From positions 1 to 64,000 of the forward strand of contig NZ_BCNT01000014.1 in NCBI RefSeq assembly GCF_001544075.1: a DNA stretch of 64,000 nt, in the 5' to 3' direction. This stretch comes from Comamonas terrae (lineage in GTDB: Bacteria; Pseudomonadota; Gammaproteobacteria; Burkholderiales; Burkholderiaceae_C). Below, in pieces: positions 10,917-21,077 of this stretch (the stretch's first letter is position 1; the number at the start of each line of letters is the position of its first letter). Below the pieces are notes generated by a model, which was not told where the DNA came from, did no database searches, and saw only the letters and a program-made list of their open reading frames with translations. The translations under genes were made by a program, and so were the position numbers.

Positions 10917-11966
10917 TCAGGCCCTGCCCGCCTGGGCCAGCAGCATGGCCAGCTGGCGCAAGGCCTGCCAGCCGTCGCGGGGCCAGCCATCGGCGGGCAG
11001 GCCCTTGACGATGCCGTCCACCGTGTGGGCCGCCTGCAGCAGCTGCGCGGCCGTGGCGTCGCTCACGCGCGGCAGCAGGCGCTCGAGCAGGCGTTCCTTG
11101 GGACCCCAGATGCGGTTTTCGCGCAGCGCCATGGGCAGGGGCTTGCCCGCGGCCATGGCGTCCTTGATGCGCTTGATGTTGCGGATGTCCTCGGCCAGCG
11201 CCCAGTGCACCAGCACCTCGGCCTCGCCTTCGGCCTGCAGGCCGTCGAGCATGCGCATGGTGCGCGCCAGCTGGCCCGAGAGCACGGCCTCGGAGAGCTT
11301 GAACACGTCGTAGCGCGCCACGTTGAGCACGGCCTGCTCGACCTGTTCGAAACCCAGCTCGCCCTGCGGGTACAGCAGCGCCAGCTTCTGGATTTCCTGG
11401 TGGGCGGCCAGCAGATTGCCCTCCACGCGGTCGGCAAAGAACTGCAGCGTGCGCTGGCCTTCCTCGCCCGCGGCCACGCGCTGGCCCTGGGCGGCCAGGC
11501 GCTGGGCGATCCAGCCGGGCAGCGCGCCACGCTCGACCGGGTCGATCTGCAGCGAGACGCCGCCGGCATCGAGCGCGGCAAACCAGGCGCTGCTCCTGGT
11601 GGCCTTGTCCAGGCGCGGCAGGCTCACCAGCGTGAGCGTGCTGTCGTTGCCCTGGGCGCTTTCGGCCAGCTGCTGCAGCGCCGCGCTGCCGTCCTTGCCG
11701 GGCTTGCCGGAGGGAATGCGGATCTCCAGGATCTGCCGGTCGGCGAACAGGGACAGCGAGCCGCCTGCGGCCAGCACCGCGCTCCAGTCGAAGTGCGCGC
11801 CGGCCACGGTGTAGCTGCTGCGCTCGGTATAGCCGGCCGCCCGCGCCGCGGCGCGGATGGCATCGGCCGCCTCCTGCTGCTGCAGGGGCTCGTCCCCGTG
11901 CAGGACGTAGAGCGGACGCAGGCCCTTGGCCAGATGGGCTGCAAGCTGGTTCAGCGCAAGCTGCAT
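10917..11966 (-). CDS. holA: DNA polymerase III delta subunit
   Basis: HolA is the clamp-loader delta subunit, which opens the beta sliding clamp during DNA replication. The 349-residue product has the usual length and the typical N-terminal block LRPLYVLHGDEPLQQQEAADAI (about residues 16-37), with the degenerate P-loop region of this non-ATP-hydrolysing subunit. It lies downstream of leuS and lptE on the same strand, the common leuS-lptE-holA order of beta- and gamma-proteobacteria. A short dispersed repeat separates it from lptE. Confidence 0.93.
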   Translation of the reverse strand: MQLALNQLAAHLAKGLRPLYVLHGDEPLQQQEAADAIRAAARAAGYTERSSYTVAGAHFDWSAVLAAGGSLSLFADRQILEIRIPSGKPGKDGSAALQQLAESAQGNDSTLTLVSLPRLDKATRSSAWFAALDAGGVSLQIDPVERGALPGWIAQRLAAQGQRVAAGEEGQRTLQFFADRVEGNLLAAHQEIQKLALLYPQGELGFEQVEQAVLNVARYDVFKLSEAVLSGQLARTMRMLDGLQAEGEAEVLVHWALAEDIRNIKRIKDAMAAGKPLPMALRENRIWGPKERLLERLLPRVSDATAAQLLQAAHTVDGIVKGLPADGWPRDGWQALRQLAMLLAQAGRA

Positions 11967-11974
11967 GGATATAT

Positions 11975-12022
11975 GTCAAAAATGCCTGCAGCGCTTGCCA
12001 GCCAAGCGTCAGCAGCTATCAA
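11975..12022 (-). repeat. 48-bp dispersed palindromic repeat, copy 2
   Basis: Read on the minus strand, this element begins TTGATAGCTGCT and ends GCATTTTTGAC, with a CGCTTG/CAAGCG stem in the centre. It has the same length and ends as the copy at 2443-2490. It fills the gap between the lptE stop and the holA start. Confidence 0.6.
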
Positions 12023-12023
12023 A

Positions 12024-12536
12024 TCAGGAAGACTGCAAACTCTTTACGGCGGACAGGCGGCGGATCATCTGCTGCACGATGTCGTTGCGCATGTCCTTGT
12101 TGAGCATTTCTTCTTCCGCCGCCTTGGACAAGGCGTTGGTTTCGTTGTAGGTCACGTTGCGGATCTGGCGGATCTCGGTCGGCGGAATCACCTCGTCGCC
12201 GCCCGGCGTACGCAGCGAGAAGCTGACGATCAGGCGCAGTTCGATTTCACGCACCTGGCCGGCCACGTTCATGCCCACGATCACGCGCTGCTGCTGCTCG
12301 CTGATGACCTGGCAGATCACCTCGGCCTGGTCCGGCGGCGTCGGATCGCGCAGCACCGTGAGCTTGTCGCTGGACGACTCGAGGTTGCGGCGCAGCAGCG
12401 TGCCCACGGGCGAGCCCCGCCCCGCCTGGATGTAGATGGAGCGGAAGACGAAGTTGGGCACGCCGCGCAGGCGAAAGCCGCAGGCCCCCAGCAGAGGCGA
12501 CAAAGCCATGGCGGCCAGCAGCGTACGTTTTTGCAT
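12024..12536 (-). CDS. lptE: LPS-assembly lipoprotein LptE
   Basis: LptE is the outer-membrane lipoprotein that plugs and helps assemble LptD, which inserts lipopolysaccharide in the outer leaflet. The product starts with a lipoprotein signal (MQKRTLLAAMALSPLLGAC, lipobox LGAC with the modified Cys near residue 19), followed by the GFRLRG segment typical of LptE. ATG 12536 is preferred over 12551 because AGGA lies about 8 nt before it; it gives 170 residues. The gene is 65 bp after leuS and upstream of holA, the standard context. Confidence 0.9.
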   Translation of the reverse strand: MQKRTLLAAMALSPLLGACGFRLRGVPNFVFRSIYIQAGRGSPVGTLLRRNLESSSDKLTVLRDPTPPDQAEVICQVISEQQQRVIVGMNVAGQVREIELRLIVSFSLRTPGGDEVIPPTEIRQIRNVTYNETNALSKAAEEEMLNKDMRNDIVQQMIRRLSAVKSLQSS

Positions 12537-12601
12537 GAACTGTCCTTGCATTCAAAGCGCCCTGCCGCGCCTTGCGGGCGGCGGCAGGGCCGGAGCCCCG
12601 A

Positions 12602-15310
12602 TCAGATCACCACATTCACCAGGCGGCCCGGCACCACGATGATCTTCTTGGGCGTCTTGCCTTCGGCAAACTTCAGGAAATCCTCGTTGGCCAGGGCCGC
12701 GGCCTCGATGGCGGCCTTGTCGGCCGTGGCGGACACCAGGATGGCGCCGCGCAGCTTGCCGTTGACCTGCAGCACCAGCGAGATCTCGTCCTGCACCAGC
12801 GCCTTGGGGTCGACCTGGGGCCAGGCCGCATCGAGCAGGTCGCCCAGGTGGTTGGCATAGCCGAGTTCGCTCCACAGCACGTGGGCCAGGTGGGGCGTGG
12901 CGGGGTAGAGCACGCGCAGCAGGATGCCGAAGCCTTCGATCAGCGCCACCTTGGCGCCGGCGTCGTCCAGGGCCTTGAAGTCCTCCAGCGCGTTGATCAT
13001 CTTCATCGCGCCCGAGACCACGGTGTTGTACTGCATGCGCTGGTAGTCGTATTCCACCTGCTTGAGCACGGTGTGGATTTCCAGGCGCAGCGCCTTGGCG
13101 GCCTTGCCGAACTCCACGTCGTCCAGCGAGCGGGCGCCGGCCACGCTGGCCACGGCCGGGGCCATGTCCATCTGCGACAGCTTGAGGCCGAAGTTGTAGA
13201 CGCGGCGCAGGAAGCGGTAGCTGCCTTCCACGGCGGCATCGTTCCACTCCAGCGTCAGCTCGGGCGGCGCGGTGAACATGGTGTACAGGCGGGCCGTGTC
13301 GGCGCCGTACTTCTCGATCAGCTCCTGCGGATCGATGCCGTTGTTCTTGGACTTGGACATGGTGCCCACGCCCTCGTAGTCGATCTCGGTGCCCGCGGGC
13401 AGCAGGCCGTCGGCGCTGTCCACGGCGTTCCTGAGCCGGGCGCCCACGATCTTGCCGGTCTCGTCGAACACATGCTCCACATCCTTGGGCCAGAAATATT
13501 CCTTGGCGCCCTTGGAGGTGCGGCGGCTGTAGATGTGGTTGAGCACCATGCCCTGGGTGAGCAGCCTGGTGAAGGGCTCGTCGATCTTGAGCAGGCCCAG
13601 GTCGCGCATGACCTTGGTCCAGAAGCGCGCGTACAGCAGGTGCAGGATGGCGTGCTCCACGCCGCCGATGTACTGGTCCATCGGCATCCAGTAGTCGGCG
13701 CCGTCGGCCACCATCTGCTCGCCGTTCCTGGCGTCGCAGTAGCGCATGAAGTACCAGGACGAGTCCACGAAGGTGTCCATGGTGTCGGTCTCGCGGCGCG
13801 CGCTCTTGCCGCAGCAGGGGCAAACCACGCCGGCGTGGAAGGCCTCGCTCTTGACCAGCGGGTTGCCCGAGCCGTCGGGCACCAGGTCCTGCGGCAGCAC
13901 CACGGGCAGGTCCTTCTCGGGCACGGGCTGCGGGCCGCAGTCCTCGCAGTGGATGATGGGGATGGGCGTGCCCCAGTAGCGCTGGCGGCTGATGCCCCAG
14001 TCGCGCAGGCGCCAGGTGGTCTTGAGCTCGCCCAGGCCCTTGTCGGCCAGCAGCTGCGCCACGGCGGCCACGGCATCCTTGTGGTTCAGGCCGTCGAACG
14101 CGCCGGAGTTGATCAGCACGCCGCGTTCCTTGTCGCCGTACCAGTCATGCCACTGCTTGTCGTCGTAGGCGTCCTGGCCTTCCACGGCCACGACCTGCCG
14201 GATGGGCAGGCCGTACTTGTTGGCAAACGCGAAGTCGCGCTCGTCGTGCGCGGGCACGCCCATCACGGCGCCGTCGCCGTAGCTCATCAGCACGTAGTTG
14301 CCGACCCAGACCTCGACCTGGGCGCCCGTGACCGGGTGCGTGACGAACAGGCCCGTGGGCAGGCCTTCCTTTTCCTTGAGTGCGAGTTCGGCCTCGGTGG
14401 TGCCGCCCTTCTTGCATTCCTCGATGAAGGCGGCGAGCTTGTCGTTGGTCGCGGCCGCATGCAGCGCCAGCGGGTGCTCAGGCGCCACGGCGCAGAAGGT
14501 CACGCCCATGATGGTGTCGGCGCGCGTGGTGAAGACGTAGAGCTTGCCGTCCTGGATCAGCTTGCCGTCGGCGCCCTGGATGCCGTGCGTGAACGCGAAG
14601 CGCACGCCCGCGCTCTTGCCGATCCAGTTTTCCTGCATCAGGCGCACCTTGTCGGGCCAGCCGGTCAGCGTGGCCTTCTCGCCGCCGAGCTGCACATGGT
14701 CGAGCAGCTCCTGCGCGTAGTCGGTGATCTTCAGGTAGTAGCCGGGGATCTCGCGCTTTTCCACCAGCGCGCCGGTGCGCCAGCCGCGGCCGTCGATGAC
14801 CTGCTCGTTGGCCAGCACGGTCTGGTCCACCGGGTCCCAGTTCACGACCTGGGTCTTGCGGTAGGCGATGCCCTTTTCCAGCATCTTGAGGAACAGCCAC
14901 TGGTTCCACTTGTAGTAGTCGGGATCGCAGGTGGCGACTTCGCGGCTCCAGTCGATGGCCAGGCCCATGGCCTGCATCTGCTTCTTCATGTACGCGATGT
15001 TCTCGTACGTCCACTTGGCCGGCGGCACCTTGTTCTTGAGCGCGGCATTCTCGGCCGGCAGGCCGAAGGCGTCCCAGCCCATGGGCATGAGGACGTTGTA
15101 GCCCTTCATGCGCAGCTGGCGCGTGAGCATGTCGTTGATGGTGTAGTTGCGCACGTGGCCCATGTGCAGCTTGCCGCTGGGGTAGGGCAGCATGGAGCAG
15201 GCGTAGAACTTGGGCTTGGTCTTGTCTTCGGTGACGCGGTAGGCGTCCTGGGCGGTCCAGCGGTCCTGCGCGGCGCGCTCGACCTCGATGTGGTTGTACT
15301 TTTCTTGCAT
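12602..15310 (-). CDS. leuS: Leucyl-tRNA synthetase
   Basis: The 902-residue class I aminoacyl-tRNA synthetase charges tRNA-Leu. The HIGH-type signature is HMGH at residues 49-52, and the KMSKS loop appears as MSKSK at about 651-655. The editing (CP1) domain is present between them, together with a Cys-rich zinc-type segment (CPCCGKS). The ATG at 15310 begins with the typical [11 protein letters not shown]; the open frame continues upstream, but that part is unlike LeuRS. It heads the leuS-lptE-holA set. Confidence 0.97.
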   Translation of the reverse strand: MQEKYNHIEVERAAQDRWTAQDAYRVTEDKTKPKFYACSMLPYPSGKLHMGHVRNYTINDMLTRQLRMKGYNVLMPMGWDAFGLPAENAALKNKVPPAKWTYENIAYMKKQMQAMGLAIDWSREVATCDPDYYKWNQWLFLKMLEKGIAYRKTQVVNWDPVDQTVLANEQVIDGRGWRTGALVEKREIPGYYLKITDYAQELLDHVQLGGEKATLTGWPDKVRLMQENWIGKSAGVRFAFTHGIQGADGKLIQDGKLYVFTTRADTIMGVTFCAVAPEHPLALHAAATNDKLAAFIEECKKGGTTEAELALKEKEGLPTGLFVTHPVTGAQVEVWVGNYVLMSYGDGAVMGVPAHDERDFAFANKYGLPIRQVVAVEGQDAYDDKQWHDWYGDKERGVLINSGAFDGLNHKDAVAAVAQLLADKGLGELKTTWRLRDWGISRQRYWGTPIPIIHCEDCGPQPVPEKDLPVVLPQDLVPDGSGNPLVKSEAFHAGVVCPCCGKSARRETDTMDTFVDSSWYFMRYCDARNGEQMVADGADYWMPMDQYIGGVEHAILHLLYARFWTKVMRDLGLLKIDEPFTRLLTQGMVLNHIYSRRTSKGAKEYFWPKDVEHVFDETGKIVGARLRNAVDSADGLLPAGTEIDYEGVGTMSKSKNNGIDPQELIEKYGADTARLYTMFTAPPELTLEWNDAAVEGSYRFLRRVYNFGLKLSQMDMAPAVASVAGARSLDDVEFGKAAKALRLEIHTVLKQVEYDYQRMQYNTVVSGAMKMINALEDFKALDDAGAKVALIEGFGILLRVLYPATPHLAHVLWSELGYANHLGDLLDAAWPQVDPKALVQDEISLVLQVNGKLRGAILVSATADKAAIEAAALANEDFLKFAEGKTPKKIIVVPGRLVNVVI

Positions 15311-15773
15311 GGTGCTTGGCAGTCGCCGGTGGCCTCGGGGGCTCCGACAAGGTGGTAATCCGGAATCAGCAGGGATTTTAGGCGCCCTGCCCGAACCCAG
15401 AGATTTGGGCTGCCATGCCCGCAGAAAGCGCTGCGCCTTCCGGCCGCGGGCCGGGCCGGGAACTTTGGCCAAGACCGGCTTTCCTACTGGGGCAGGCCGG
15501 CATGCGTATGCTTGCAGGCCTGCAGCAGCCTGGCTGCGATCTCCGGCCGGCAGGCCGCCCTTCAGCCACGGGCGCACGCCGGCCGCCATGCGCCCGGATC
15601 CCGAGCGCCCCGCCATCGCCCGCGTCCTGCGACGCCGCTTGCGCCGGGGCCGGTCCGCCGCCTGCCTTGCCGTACCGGCCGCCGCGCCGGCCGCGGCCTT
15701 TCCGTTTCCCTTCTTGTTCAAGGAGCTCTTGTTGCTTTCCCCATGGTCTTTGACATCCGAATGGAGCCCTTTC
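15311..15773. other. Leader region between leuS and the mscM-like gene
   Basis: This is a 463-bp divergent intergenic region. It must carry the promoters of leuS and of the channel gene. It is very GC-rich with long spurious open frames. A 7-bp inverted repeat with a 26-nt loop (15518-15524 and 15551-15557) is the only structure I noticed, and I see no gene or clear operator. Confidence 0.5.
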
Positions 15774-17024
15774 ATGCAGACCGCGGCCGCCCTGGGCCTG
15801 CTGGCGCTGGCCGCACTGATGGCCGGCTGGCTGGCCCGCTGGGGTCTGCTGCGCGTGTTCCGCCGCCTGCGCGACGGCATTGCCGCGGACTGGGCCCAGG
15901 TCTTCATGCACGACAAGGTGCTGCGCCGCCTGGCCAGGGCCGTGCCCGCGCTGCTGGTGCAGCTGGGCATAGCGGCCGTGCCGCATCTGCAGCCGCGCCT
16001 GGCGCAGCTCATCGCCAACGTGGCGGCCTGCTTCACGGTCTACCACCTGGCGCGCGCGCTGTGCGACCTGCTCAACGCCATGAACGAGGCCCACGACCGC
16101 AACGAGGCGCGCAAGGCCACGCCGACCCATTCCATCAAAAGCTACACGCAGCTGGGCAAGCTGCTTGTGTGCATCTTTGCCGCCGTGCTCATCGTGGCCA
16201 CGCTGCTGGACCGCTCGCCGCTGCTGCTGCTGTCGGGCCTGGGCGCGGCCTCGGCGGTGCTGATGCTGGTGTTCAAGGACACCATCCTGTCCTTTGTCGC
16301 CGGCGTGCAGCTGGGCAGCAACGACATGCTGCGCGTGGGCGACTGGATAGAGATGCCCCAGGTGGGGGCCGACGGCTTCGTGATCGACATCGCGCTCAAC
16401 ACCGTCAAGGTGCAGAACTGGGACAAGACCATCACCACCATCCCGACCTGGCGGCTGATGAGCGACAGCTTCAAGAACTGGCGCGGCATGTTCGAGTCGG
16501 GCGGGCGCCGCATCCGCCGCAGCCTGCACCTGGATGCGCACAGCATCCATCTGCTCACGCCGGCGGAGCGCGCGCGCCTGTCGGGCATTGCCCTGCTGCG
16601 GGATTACTGGAACGAAAAAAGCGGCCTGCGCGCCGTGGACGATGCCCGCCCCGGCTGCATCACGGCGCAAAGCGGCCACCTGATCGCGCCCGACCAGGTG
16701 AGCAACCTCGCGGCCTTCAAGGCCTACGCCTATGCCTACCTGCTGGACCATCCGCGCGTGCACAAAAGCCCCGGCATGTTTCTGCTGGCGCGCACGCTGG
16801 AGCCCTCGCCCCAGGGCGTGCCGCTGGAGCTGTACTGCTACACGAACACCACGGTCTGGGTGGAGTACGAGGCCGTCCAGGGCGAGATCTTCGACCACCT
16901 GATCGCCATGCTGCCGCACTTCGGCCTGTGCCTGTACCAGCGCTCCTCGGACTACGGCATGCACTATCCGGTGCCCGGCGCGCGCAAGGCGGCCGACGAG
17001 AGCCTCGCACCGGCCACCAGATAA
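15774..17024 (+). CDS. YbdG/MscM-like mechanosensitive channel
   Basis: The 416-residue protein matches the length and layout of E. coli YbdG (miniconductance mechanosensitive channel). Membrane segments fill the first ~200 residues, followed by the MscS pore/beta domain ([12 protein letters not shown], then DWIEMP and the family-specific [14 protein letters not shown] segment) and a cytoplasmic C-terminal domain. Such channels release solutes on hypo-osmotic shock. The start at 15774 is chosen for the TGGAG site 8 nt upstream. It is divergent from leuS, and a long hairpin follows the stop. Confidence 0.85.
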   Translation: MQTAAALGLLALAALMAGWLARWGLLRVFRRLRDGIAADWAQVFMHDKVLRRLARAVPALLVQLGIAAVPHLQPRLAQLIANVAACFTVYHLARALCDLLNAMNEAHDRNEARKATPTHSIKSYTQLGKLLVCIFAAVLIVATLLDRSPLLLLSGLGAASAVLMLVFKDTILSFVAGVQLGSNDMLRVGDWIEMPQVGADGFVIDIALNTVKVQNWDKTITTIPTWRLMSDSFKNWRGMFESGGRRIRRSLHLDAHSIHLLTPAERARLSGIALLRDYWNEKSGLRAVDDARPGCITAQSGHLIAPDQVSNLAAFKAYAYAYLLDHPRVHKSPGMFLLARTLEPSPQGVPLELYCYTNTTVWVEYEAVQGEIFDHLIAMLPHFGLCLYQRSSDYGMHYPVPGARKAADESLAPATR

Positions 17025-17034
17025 GTGAGCTGGC

Positions 17035-17095
17035 AGCGCCTGCATTCAAAAGGTTTCAAGCACTTTTCCCTTTGAAACCATTGAATGGCAGGCGC
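17035..17095. repeat. Long nested hairpin between convergent genes
   Basis: An outer stem (GCGCCTGC-ATTCAA pairing with TTGAATGGCAGGCGC, one bulge) encloses an inner 8-bp stem (17052-17059 with 17072-17079). It lies between the convergent mscM-like and GDYXXLXY genes and is flanked by AAGCTATC, resembling the ends of the dispersed repeats at 2443 and 11975. It probably serves as a two-way terminator. Confidence 0.5.
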
Positions 17096-17127
17096 AAGAA
17101 GCTATCCCATCAGAAGCACGCCCTGCA

Positions 17128-18765
17128 CTACAGCGGCTTGCCGTCCTCGTCCGCCAGCCCCACCAGCAGGGCGCGGCCGTCGGGCAGCACGCGGAAGTCG
17201 CCAAAGCGCGCCCGGGCGAAATGCTCGCCCCGGCCTTCCGCGAAGAAGAAGGCATCGGTCACCAGAGTCCAGCGGCCCTTGAGCTGCCTGAGCGGCAGCA
17301 GCAGCTCGTCGGCGGCCAGCACTTCCTGCGGCCGGGCCAGGCGCTCGATACGCGCGCGGCCCTGCGCATCCCGGCGCGCCACCGCCTGCGCCGACACGGC
17401 CGCGCTGCCGTCCAGTGCGTCGCGGACCGCGGCCGGAATGTCGAAGTTCAGGCTCATGTAGTCGCCCTGCATCAGCGAGCGCGGATCGACCGGCGCCAGC
17501 GGCACCAGCAGCGGCTGACCGTTGGCCATCACGGCCTCCTTGCCGCGCACATCCCAGTTCACCAGGCCGAAGGCCAGCACGGCGCCCAGCGCCAGCCAGG
17601 CCAGCGGCATGCGCGCAGCCGCCGCGGAGCTTGCGGCCGTCCCGGCTGTCCGTGCTGCCGCACCCCGCCTCAGCCAGCGCTGCGCGAGCAGGCCCAGCAA
17701 CAGCGCCGCGCCCAGCACGGCCAGTCCCAGGCCCTTGAGGGCCAGCGGCCACTGCAGGCTGTAATAGAAGCGGCCCAGCAGCCACAGCATGCCCAGCCCG
17801 CACAGGGCCAGAATGCGCCAACGCGCGCCCGCAGCGGCGGCAAAGCCGACCACCGCCGGTACGGCCAGCGCAGGCTGGTACCAGGATGCTGCGGCCAACA
17901 GCAGCACGATCAGCACCAGCGCCCCGCGCACGCCGGGCAGCAGCAGACCGTTGTGCTGCCAGCGCCTGGCCAGCACCGCGCCGGCCGCCAGCGTCAGCAG
18001 CACGGCCAGCGCATTCCAGCCGGGGCCGAACGGCAGCAGCTCCAGGCGGTCCCCGCCGGCCTGCAGCCAGAACGCAGGCGCCACATACTCGCTCAGCACC
18101 GTGCACAGCAGGCCCACGATGGCCGCATCGGCGCATGCGGCCCATGGCGCCATGCCGCGCCGCAGATGCTGCGGCTCCCGCCATATCCAGAAGCCCCAGG
18201 CCAGGGCTAGTAGCACGGCGGCCGGCTGCAAGGGCGCCAGCAGCAGGCTGCCGCCCAGCAGTGCGACGCCGAAGCCGTAGGCCGAGGCACCGAACGACAC
18301 CGCCATGACCTGGCGCACCCACAGCGGCCCGGCCAGTGCCGCACCCGCTGCCTGCGCCAGCGCCAGGCAGCCGCTGAGCACGGTGAACAGCTGCCGCTCG
18401 CTGCCGTCCAGCGACAAGGCCAGCTGCAGCGCCAGCAGACCCTGGCCGCCGCTCCAGAGCACCAGGCCCATGCAGCTGGCAAACACATGCTGCGCCTTGC
18501 GCAGCATCAGCCCGCCGACACCCATGCCGATCAGGCCCAATACATAGGCACCGCCGCTTTCCCACCAGAAATCGATGCCGGTCACCAGCACCAGCCCGAG
18601 CAGCGGTATGGTGCACAGTGCGGCACCCAGCATGGCCAGGGCAACGATCCAGAACGAGGGCTGCTCCTGCCCCGTGGCCACGGTCTCGTCCTGCACCAGC
18701 CCCTGCTGGCGGGCCGCGGCCCACCATGCGGGCACGGAGGTCCCTGCGGAGTTCCGGAAATTCAT
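17128..18765 (-). CDS. DUF4401 and GDYXXLXY-domain membrane protein
   Basis: The 545-residue protein has roughly ten membrane segments across residues 40-390, as in DUF4401 proteins. They are followed by a C-terminal periplasmic-type domain containing the defining GDYXXLXY-like motif (GDYMSLNF, near residue 435). In many bacteria these two parts are separate genes beside a DUF2157 gene; here they are fused. The start overlaps the DUF2157 stop by 4 nt, so translation is coupled. The biochemical role of this family is unknown to me; membrane location is clear. Confidence 0.8.
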   Translation of the reverse strand: MNFRNSAGTSVPAWWAAARQQGLVQDETVATGQEQPSFWIVALAMLGAALCTIPLLGLVLVTGIDFWWESGGAYVLGLIGMGVGGLMLRKAQHVFASCMGLVLWSGGQGLLALQLALSLDGSERQLFTVLSGCLALAQAAGAALAGPLWVRQVMAVSFGASAYGFGVALLGGSLLLAPLQPAAVLLALAWGFWIWREPQHLRRGMAPWAACADAAIVGLLCTVLSEYVAPAFWLQAGGDRLELLPFGPGWNALAVLLTLAAGAVLARRWQHNGLLLPGVRGALVLIVLLLAAASWYQPALAVPAVVGFAAAAGARWRILALCGLGMLWLLGRFYYSLQWPLALKGLGLAVLGAALLLGLLAQRWLRRGAAARTAGTAASSAAAARMPLAWLALGAVLAFGLVNWDVRGKEAVMANGQPLLVPLAPVDPRSLMQGDYMSLNFDIPAAVRDALDGSAAVSAQAVARRDAQGRARIERLARPQEVLAADELLLPLRQLKGRWTLVTDAFFFAEGRGEHFARARFGDFRVLPDGRALLVGLADEDGKPL

Positions 18766-19766
18766 GCCACCTGCTCCTTGTTTGCCGCCATGGCCTCGGC
18801 CGCCATGCGGCGCTGCACCGACAGCAGTCCGGCCACCGAACCGCCCAGGCCGCCCACGCCCACGATCAGGCCGATCAGCAGCAGCCCCACCAGATCAGAA
18901 CCCGTCGCCACGCGCAGCGCCGCAGCCATTAGCAGCGCATTGGCCGCCACGGTGGCCAGGCACAGACTGGCAAAGTCCTGCCAGCGCCCTGCATTGCGGG
19001 ACAGCAACCACACGGCCGCCACCAGCGCGCAGGCCACGGCAAACAGGCCCGCGCCTGACGGTGCATCAAACAGGCCGGTAGTGCCGTCAATGCACCAGGC
19101 CGCCAGCGCCAGGCCCAGCGCCAGCCGGTGCGACCCGCGGCCCAGGCCCTGCGCCAGGCGCAGGCCGGCGAGGCTCGCCACCAGGCCTGGCACCACGGCC
19201 AGCGCCAGCCACAGGCCCATGCGCAAGCCCTGGGCCGGAGCCGAAGACGGAAGCTGCAGCATGTCGAACCAGCCGCCCAGGCGGCCTTCCCAGCTGAGCA
19301 GCCCCGCGGCGCAGATGCCAATCCACAGGGTCCACAGGACGTCGCTGCGCGCCAGGCCCGTCCAGACCAGCGACAGCGCCGCCCAGGCGGCGAACAGCTG
19401 CCAAGCATCGGCGCCGGTCTGGTAGGTCTGGCCCACGAAGGCCAGCAGTCCACCCAGCACCAGATTGGCCGCCAGCAGGGCCGGCACCCGGGCGCGCGGC
19501 AAGGCTGCGGCCGCCATCACGCTCAGTGCCAGCGCGGCCTCGATCAGGCCCAGCTTGAACATGCGGGTCTGCTCCTGCCAGTTGGCCGCGATCCAGAAGA
19601 TCAGCCCGCCGGCCAGGAGCAGGGCCGCGACGAGCAAAAGGCCCTGGTTCAAGCGCCGTGCCAGCAGCGCGGGTTCGGCCGGCGCCATGGCCAGGCGGTA
19701 GAGCTGCTGCCTTTGGCTGGCATCAAGCCGGGCATCACTGGCGGCCCGGTACAGGATTGGGTCCAT
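18762..19766 (-). CDS. DUF2157-domain membrane protein
   Basis: This 334-residue protein has a soluble N-terminal segment of about 40 residues (helical, with an LNQGLL transition) that opens the DUF2157 domain, then about nine membrane segments. The family function is not established. It is coupled by an ATGA overlap to the GDYXXLXY/DUF4401 gene downstream, so both products probably work in the same inner-membrane complex. It is 141 bp downstream of exbD on the same strand and may have its own promoter there. Confidence 0.8.
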   Translation of the reverse strand: MDPILYRAASDARLDASQRQQLYRLAMAPAEPALLARRLNQGLLLVAALLLAGGLIFWIAANWQEQTRMFKLGLIEAALALSVMAAAALPRARVPALLAANLVLGGLLAFVGQTYQTGADAWQLFAAWAALSLVWTGLARSDVLWTLWIGICAAGLLSWEGRLGGWFDMLQLPSSAPAQGLRMGLWLALAVVPGLVASLAGLRLAQGLGRGSHRLALGLALAAWCIDGTTGLFDAPSGAGLFAVACALVAAVWLLSRNAGRWQDFASLCLATVAANALLMAAALRVATGSDLVGLLLIGLIVGVGGLGGSVAGLLSVQRRMAAEAMAANKEQVA

Positions 19767-19907
19767 GCAAGACTCCCTGGAGATAGGTATTCAGGAGCAA
19801 GAGCGCCCCCTTCATGGCGTGCAATGTAGCAAGCACCGGTACGGTCCGGGCACCATCGAAAGCCAAGTATCTTCAAGCGATACGCGCAGTAGCCCGCATG
19901 GGCCGCC

Positions 19908-20339
19908 TCAGCGCTTGTCCGGTTCCGCGACAAAGCCTATGCGCGTGAGCCCCGCAGCGTGGGCCCAGCCCATGAGCTCGACCACGCGCCCATAGGGAAC
20001 CGAGGTATCCGCGCGCAGCTGGATTTCGGCATCGGGCCGGCTTGCGCCCAGGTTTTTGAGCTGCTGCTGCACGGCCTCGTCGCTGGCTTCCTTGCCCTGC
20101 ACCCAGATCGCGCCGCCGGGGCTGATCTCCACCAGCAGCGTCTCGCTGCGCGCCACCGGTCCTTGCGGCACGGCGGACTGCGCCCTGGGCAGCTGCAGGC
20201 GCAGGCTGGCGGCCAGCATGGGCGCGGCCAGGATGAAGATCACCACCAGCACCAGCATCACATCCACCAGCGGCGTGACGTTGATGCTGCTGACCGGTGC
20301 GTCGCCGCCCTGGCGCGTGTTCATTCGTCCGAATGCCAT
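19908..20339 (-). CDS. exbD: ExbD/TolR-family biopolymer transport protein
   Basis: The 143-residue protein has the ExbD layout: a short cytoplasmic N-terminus, one membrane helix (INVTPLVDVMLVLVVIFILA, residues 19-38) carrying the conserved proton-path Asp (D26), and a periplasmic domain. With ExbB it would energise TonB-dependent transport through the outer membrane using the proton gradient. It is 16 bp downstream of exbB. TolR cannot be fully excluded, but no tol or pal gene is nearby. Confidence 0.87.
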   Translation of the reverse strand: MAFGRMNTRQGGDAPVSSINVTPLVDVMLVLVVIFILAAPMLAASLRLQLPRAQSAVPQGPVARSETLLVEISPGGAIWVQGKEASDEAVQQQLKNLGASRPDAEIQLRADTSVPYGRVVELMGWAHAAGLTRIGFVAEPDKR

Positions 20340-20355
20340 GGCCGCTCACCCGGCC

Positions 20356-21018
20356 CTATCCGGCATCGCCGCCGAACTGGGCCTGCAGATCATGCGCAAA
20401 CCCTTCGAGCAGGACCTGCAGCATGCCGGCCGCGCGGCCGAACAGGTTGTAGGCCAGCACGGCCGGCAAGGCCACGGCCAGGCCCGCAGCCGTCATCACC
20501 AGGGCCTCGCCCACCGGCCCGGCCAGTTGCTCTATGCCGACCTGGCCGCTGCCGGCCAGCACGCCCAGTGCATGGTGGATGCCCCAGACCGTGCCCAGCA
20601 GGCCGACGAAAGGCGCCGTGGCGCCTATGGTGGCCAGCAGCGTCTGGCCCCACTGCAGTTGCAGCGCAGCGGCATCCAGCCCGGCGCGCAGGCCGCGCAT
20701 AAGCCGCTGGCCATGGCTGGCGCGCCCGGCCAGGTCCTGCGCAGCCACCGCCTGCGCCGGCTCCGGCAAAGCCTGGACCATGGGCCGCAGCAACCGGCGC
20801 GCATCCAGTCCATGCACTGCGGCCCGTGCCTGCGCCACATCCGGTGCCTGCCAGAAGGCAGCAATGGCCCGGGAGACGCTGCGCCGCGCCGAGGCCATGA
20901 ACCGGAGCTTGTAGACGATGATCACCCAGCTGGCCACGGACATGGCCAGCATCACCACGGCCGTGCTGCGCGTCACCGCATCGCCCTGTTCCAGCCAGTG
21001 CCACAGTCCCGAAGACAT
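20356..21018 (-). CDS. exbB: MotA/TolQ/ExbB proton-channel family protein
   Basis: The 220-residue protein shows the ExbB/TolQ pattern: one N-terminal helix (about 18-38), a cytoplasmic loop, and two C-terminal helices with the family block LLATIGATAPFVGLLGTVWG (about 135-154). It forms the stator channel partner of ExbD, encoded directly downstream. It follows dapB by 59 bp, giving a likely dapB-exbB-exbD transcript. Confidence 0.88.
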   Translation of the reverse strand: MSSGLWHWLEQGDAVTRSTAVVMLAMSVASWVIIVYKLRFMASARRSVSRAIAAFWQAPDVAQARAAVHGLDARRLLRPMVQALPEPAQAVAAQDLAGRASHGQRLMRGLRAGLDAAALQLQWGQTLLATIGATAPFVGLLGTVWGIHHALGVLAGSGQVGIEQLAGPVGEALVMTAAGLAVALPAVLAYNLFGRAAGMLQVLLEGFAHDLQAQFGGDAG

Positions 21019-21077
21019 TGTTCACCTCGCTCCAGATACGACAAGGGGCCGGCCGGCCCCTCCAGTCATGCGATCCA

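Noticed and set aside
15311..16036. Long minus-strand extension of leuS and plus-strand extension of the channel gene
   Set aside because: The extra residues are Arg/Ala/Pro-rich and unlike either family; canonical starts at 15310 and 15774 give normal lengths.
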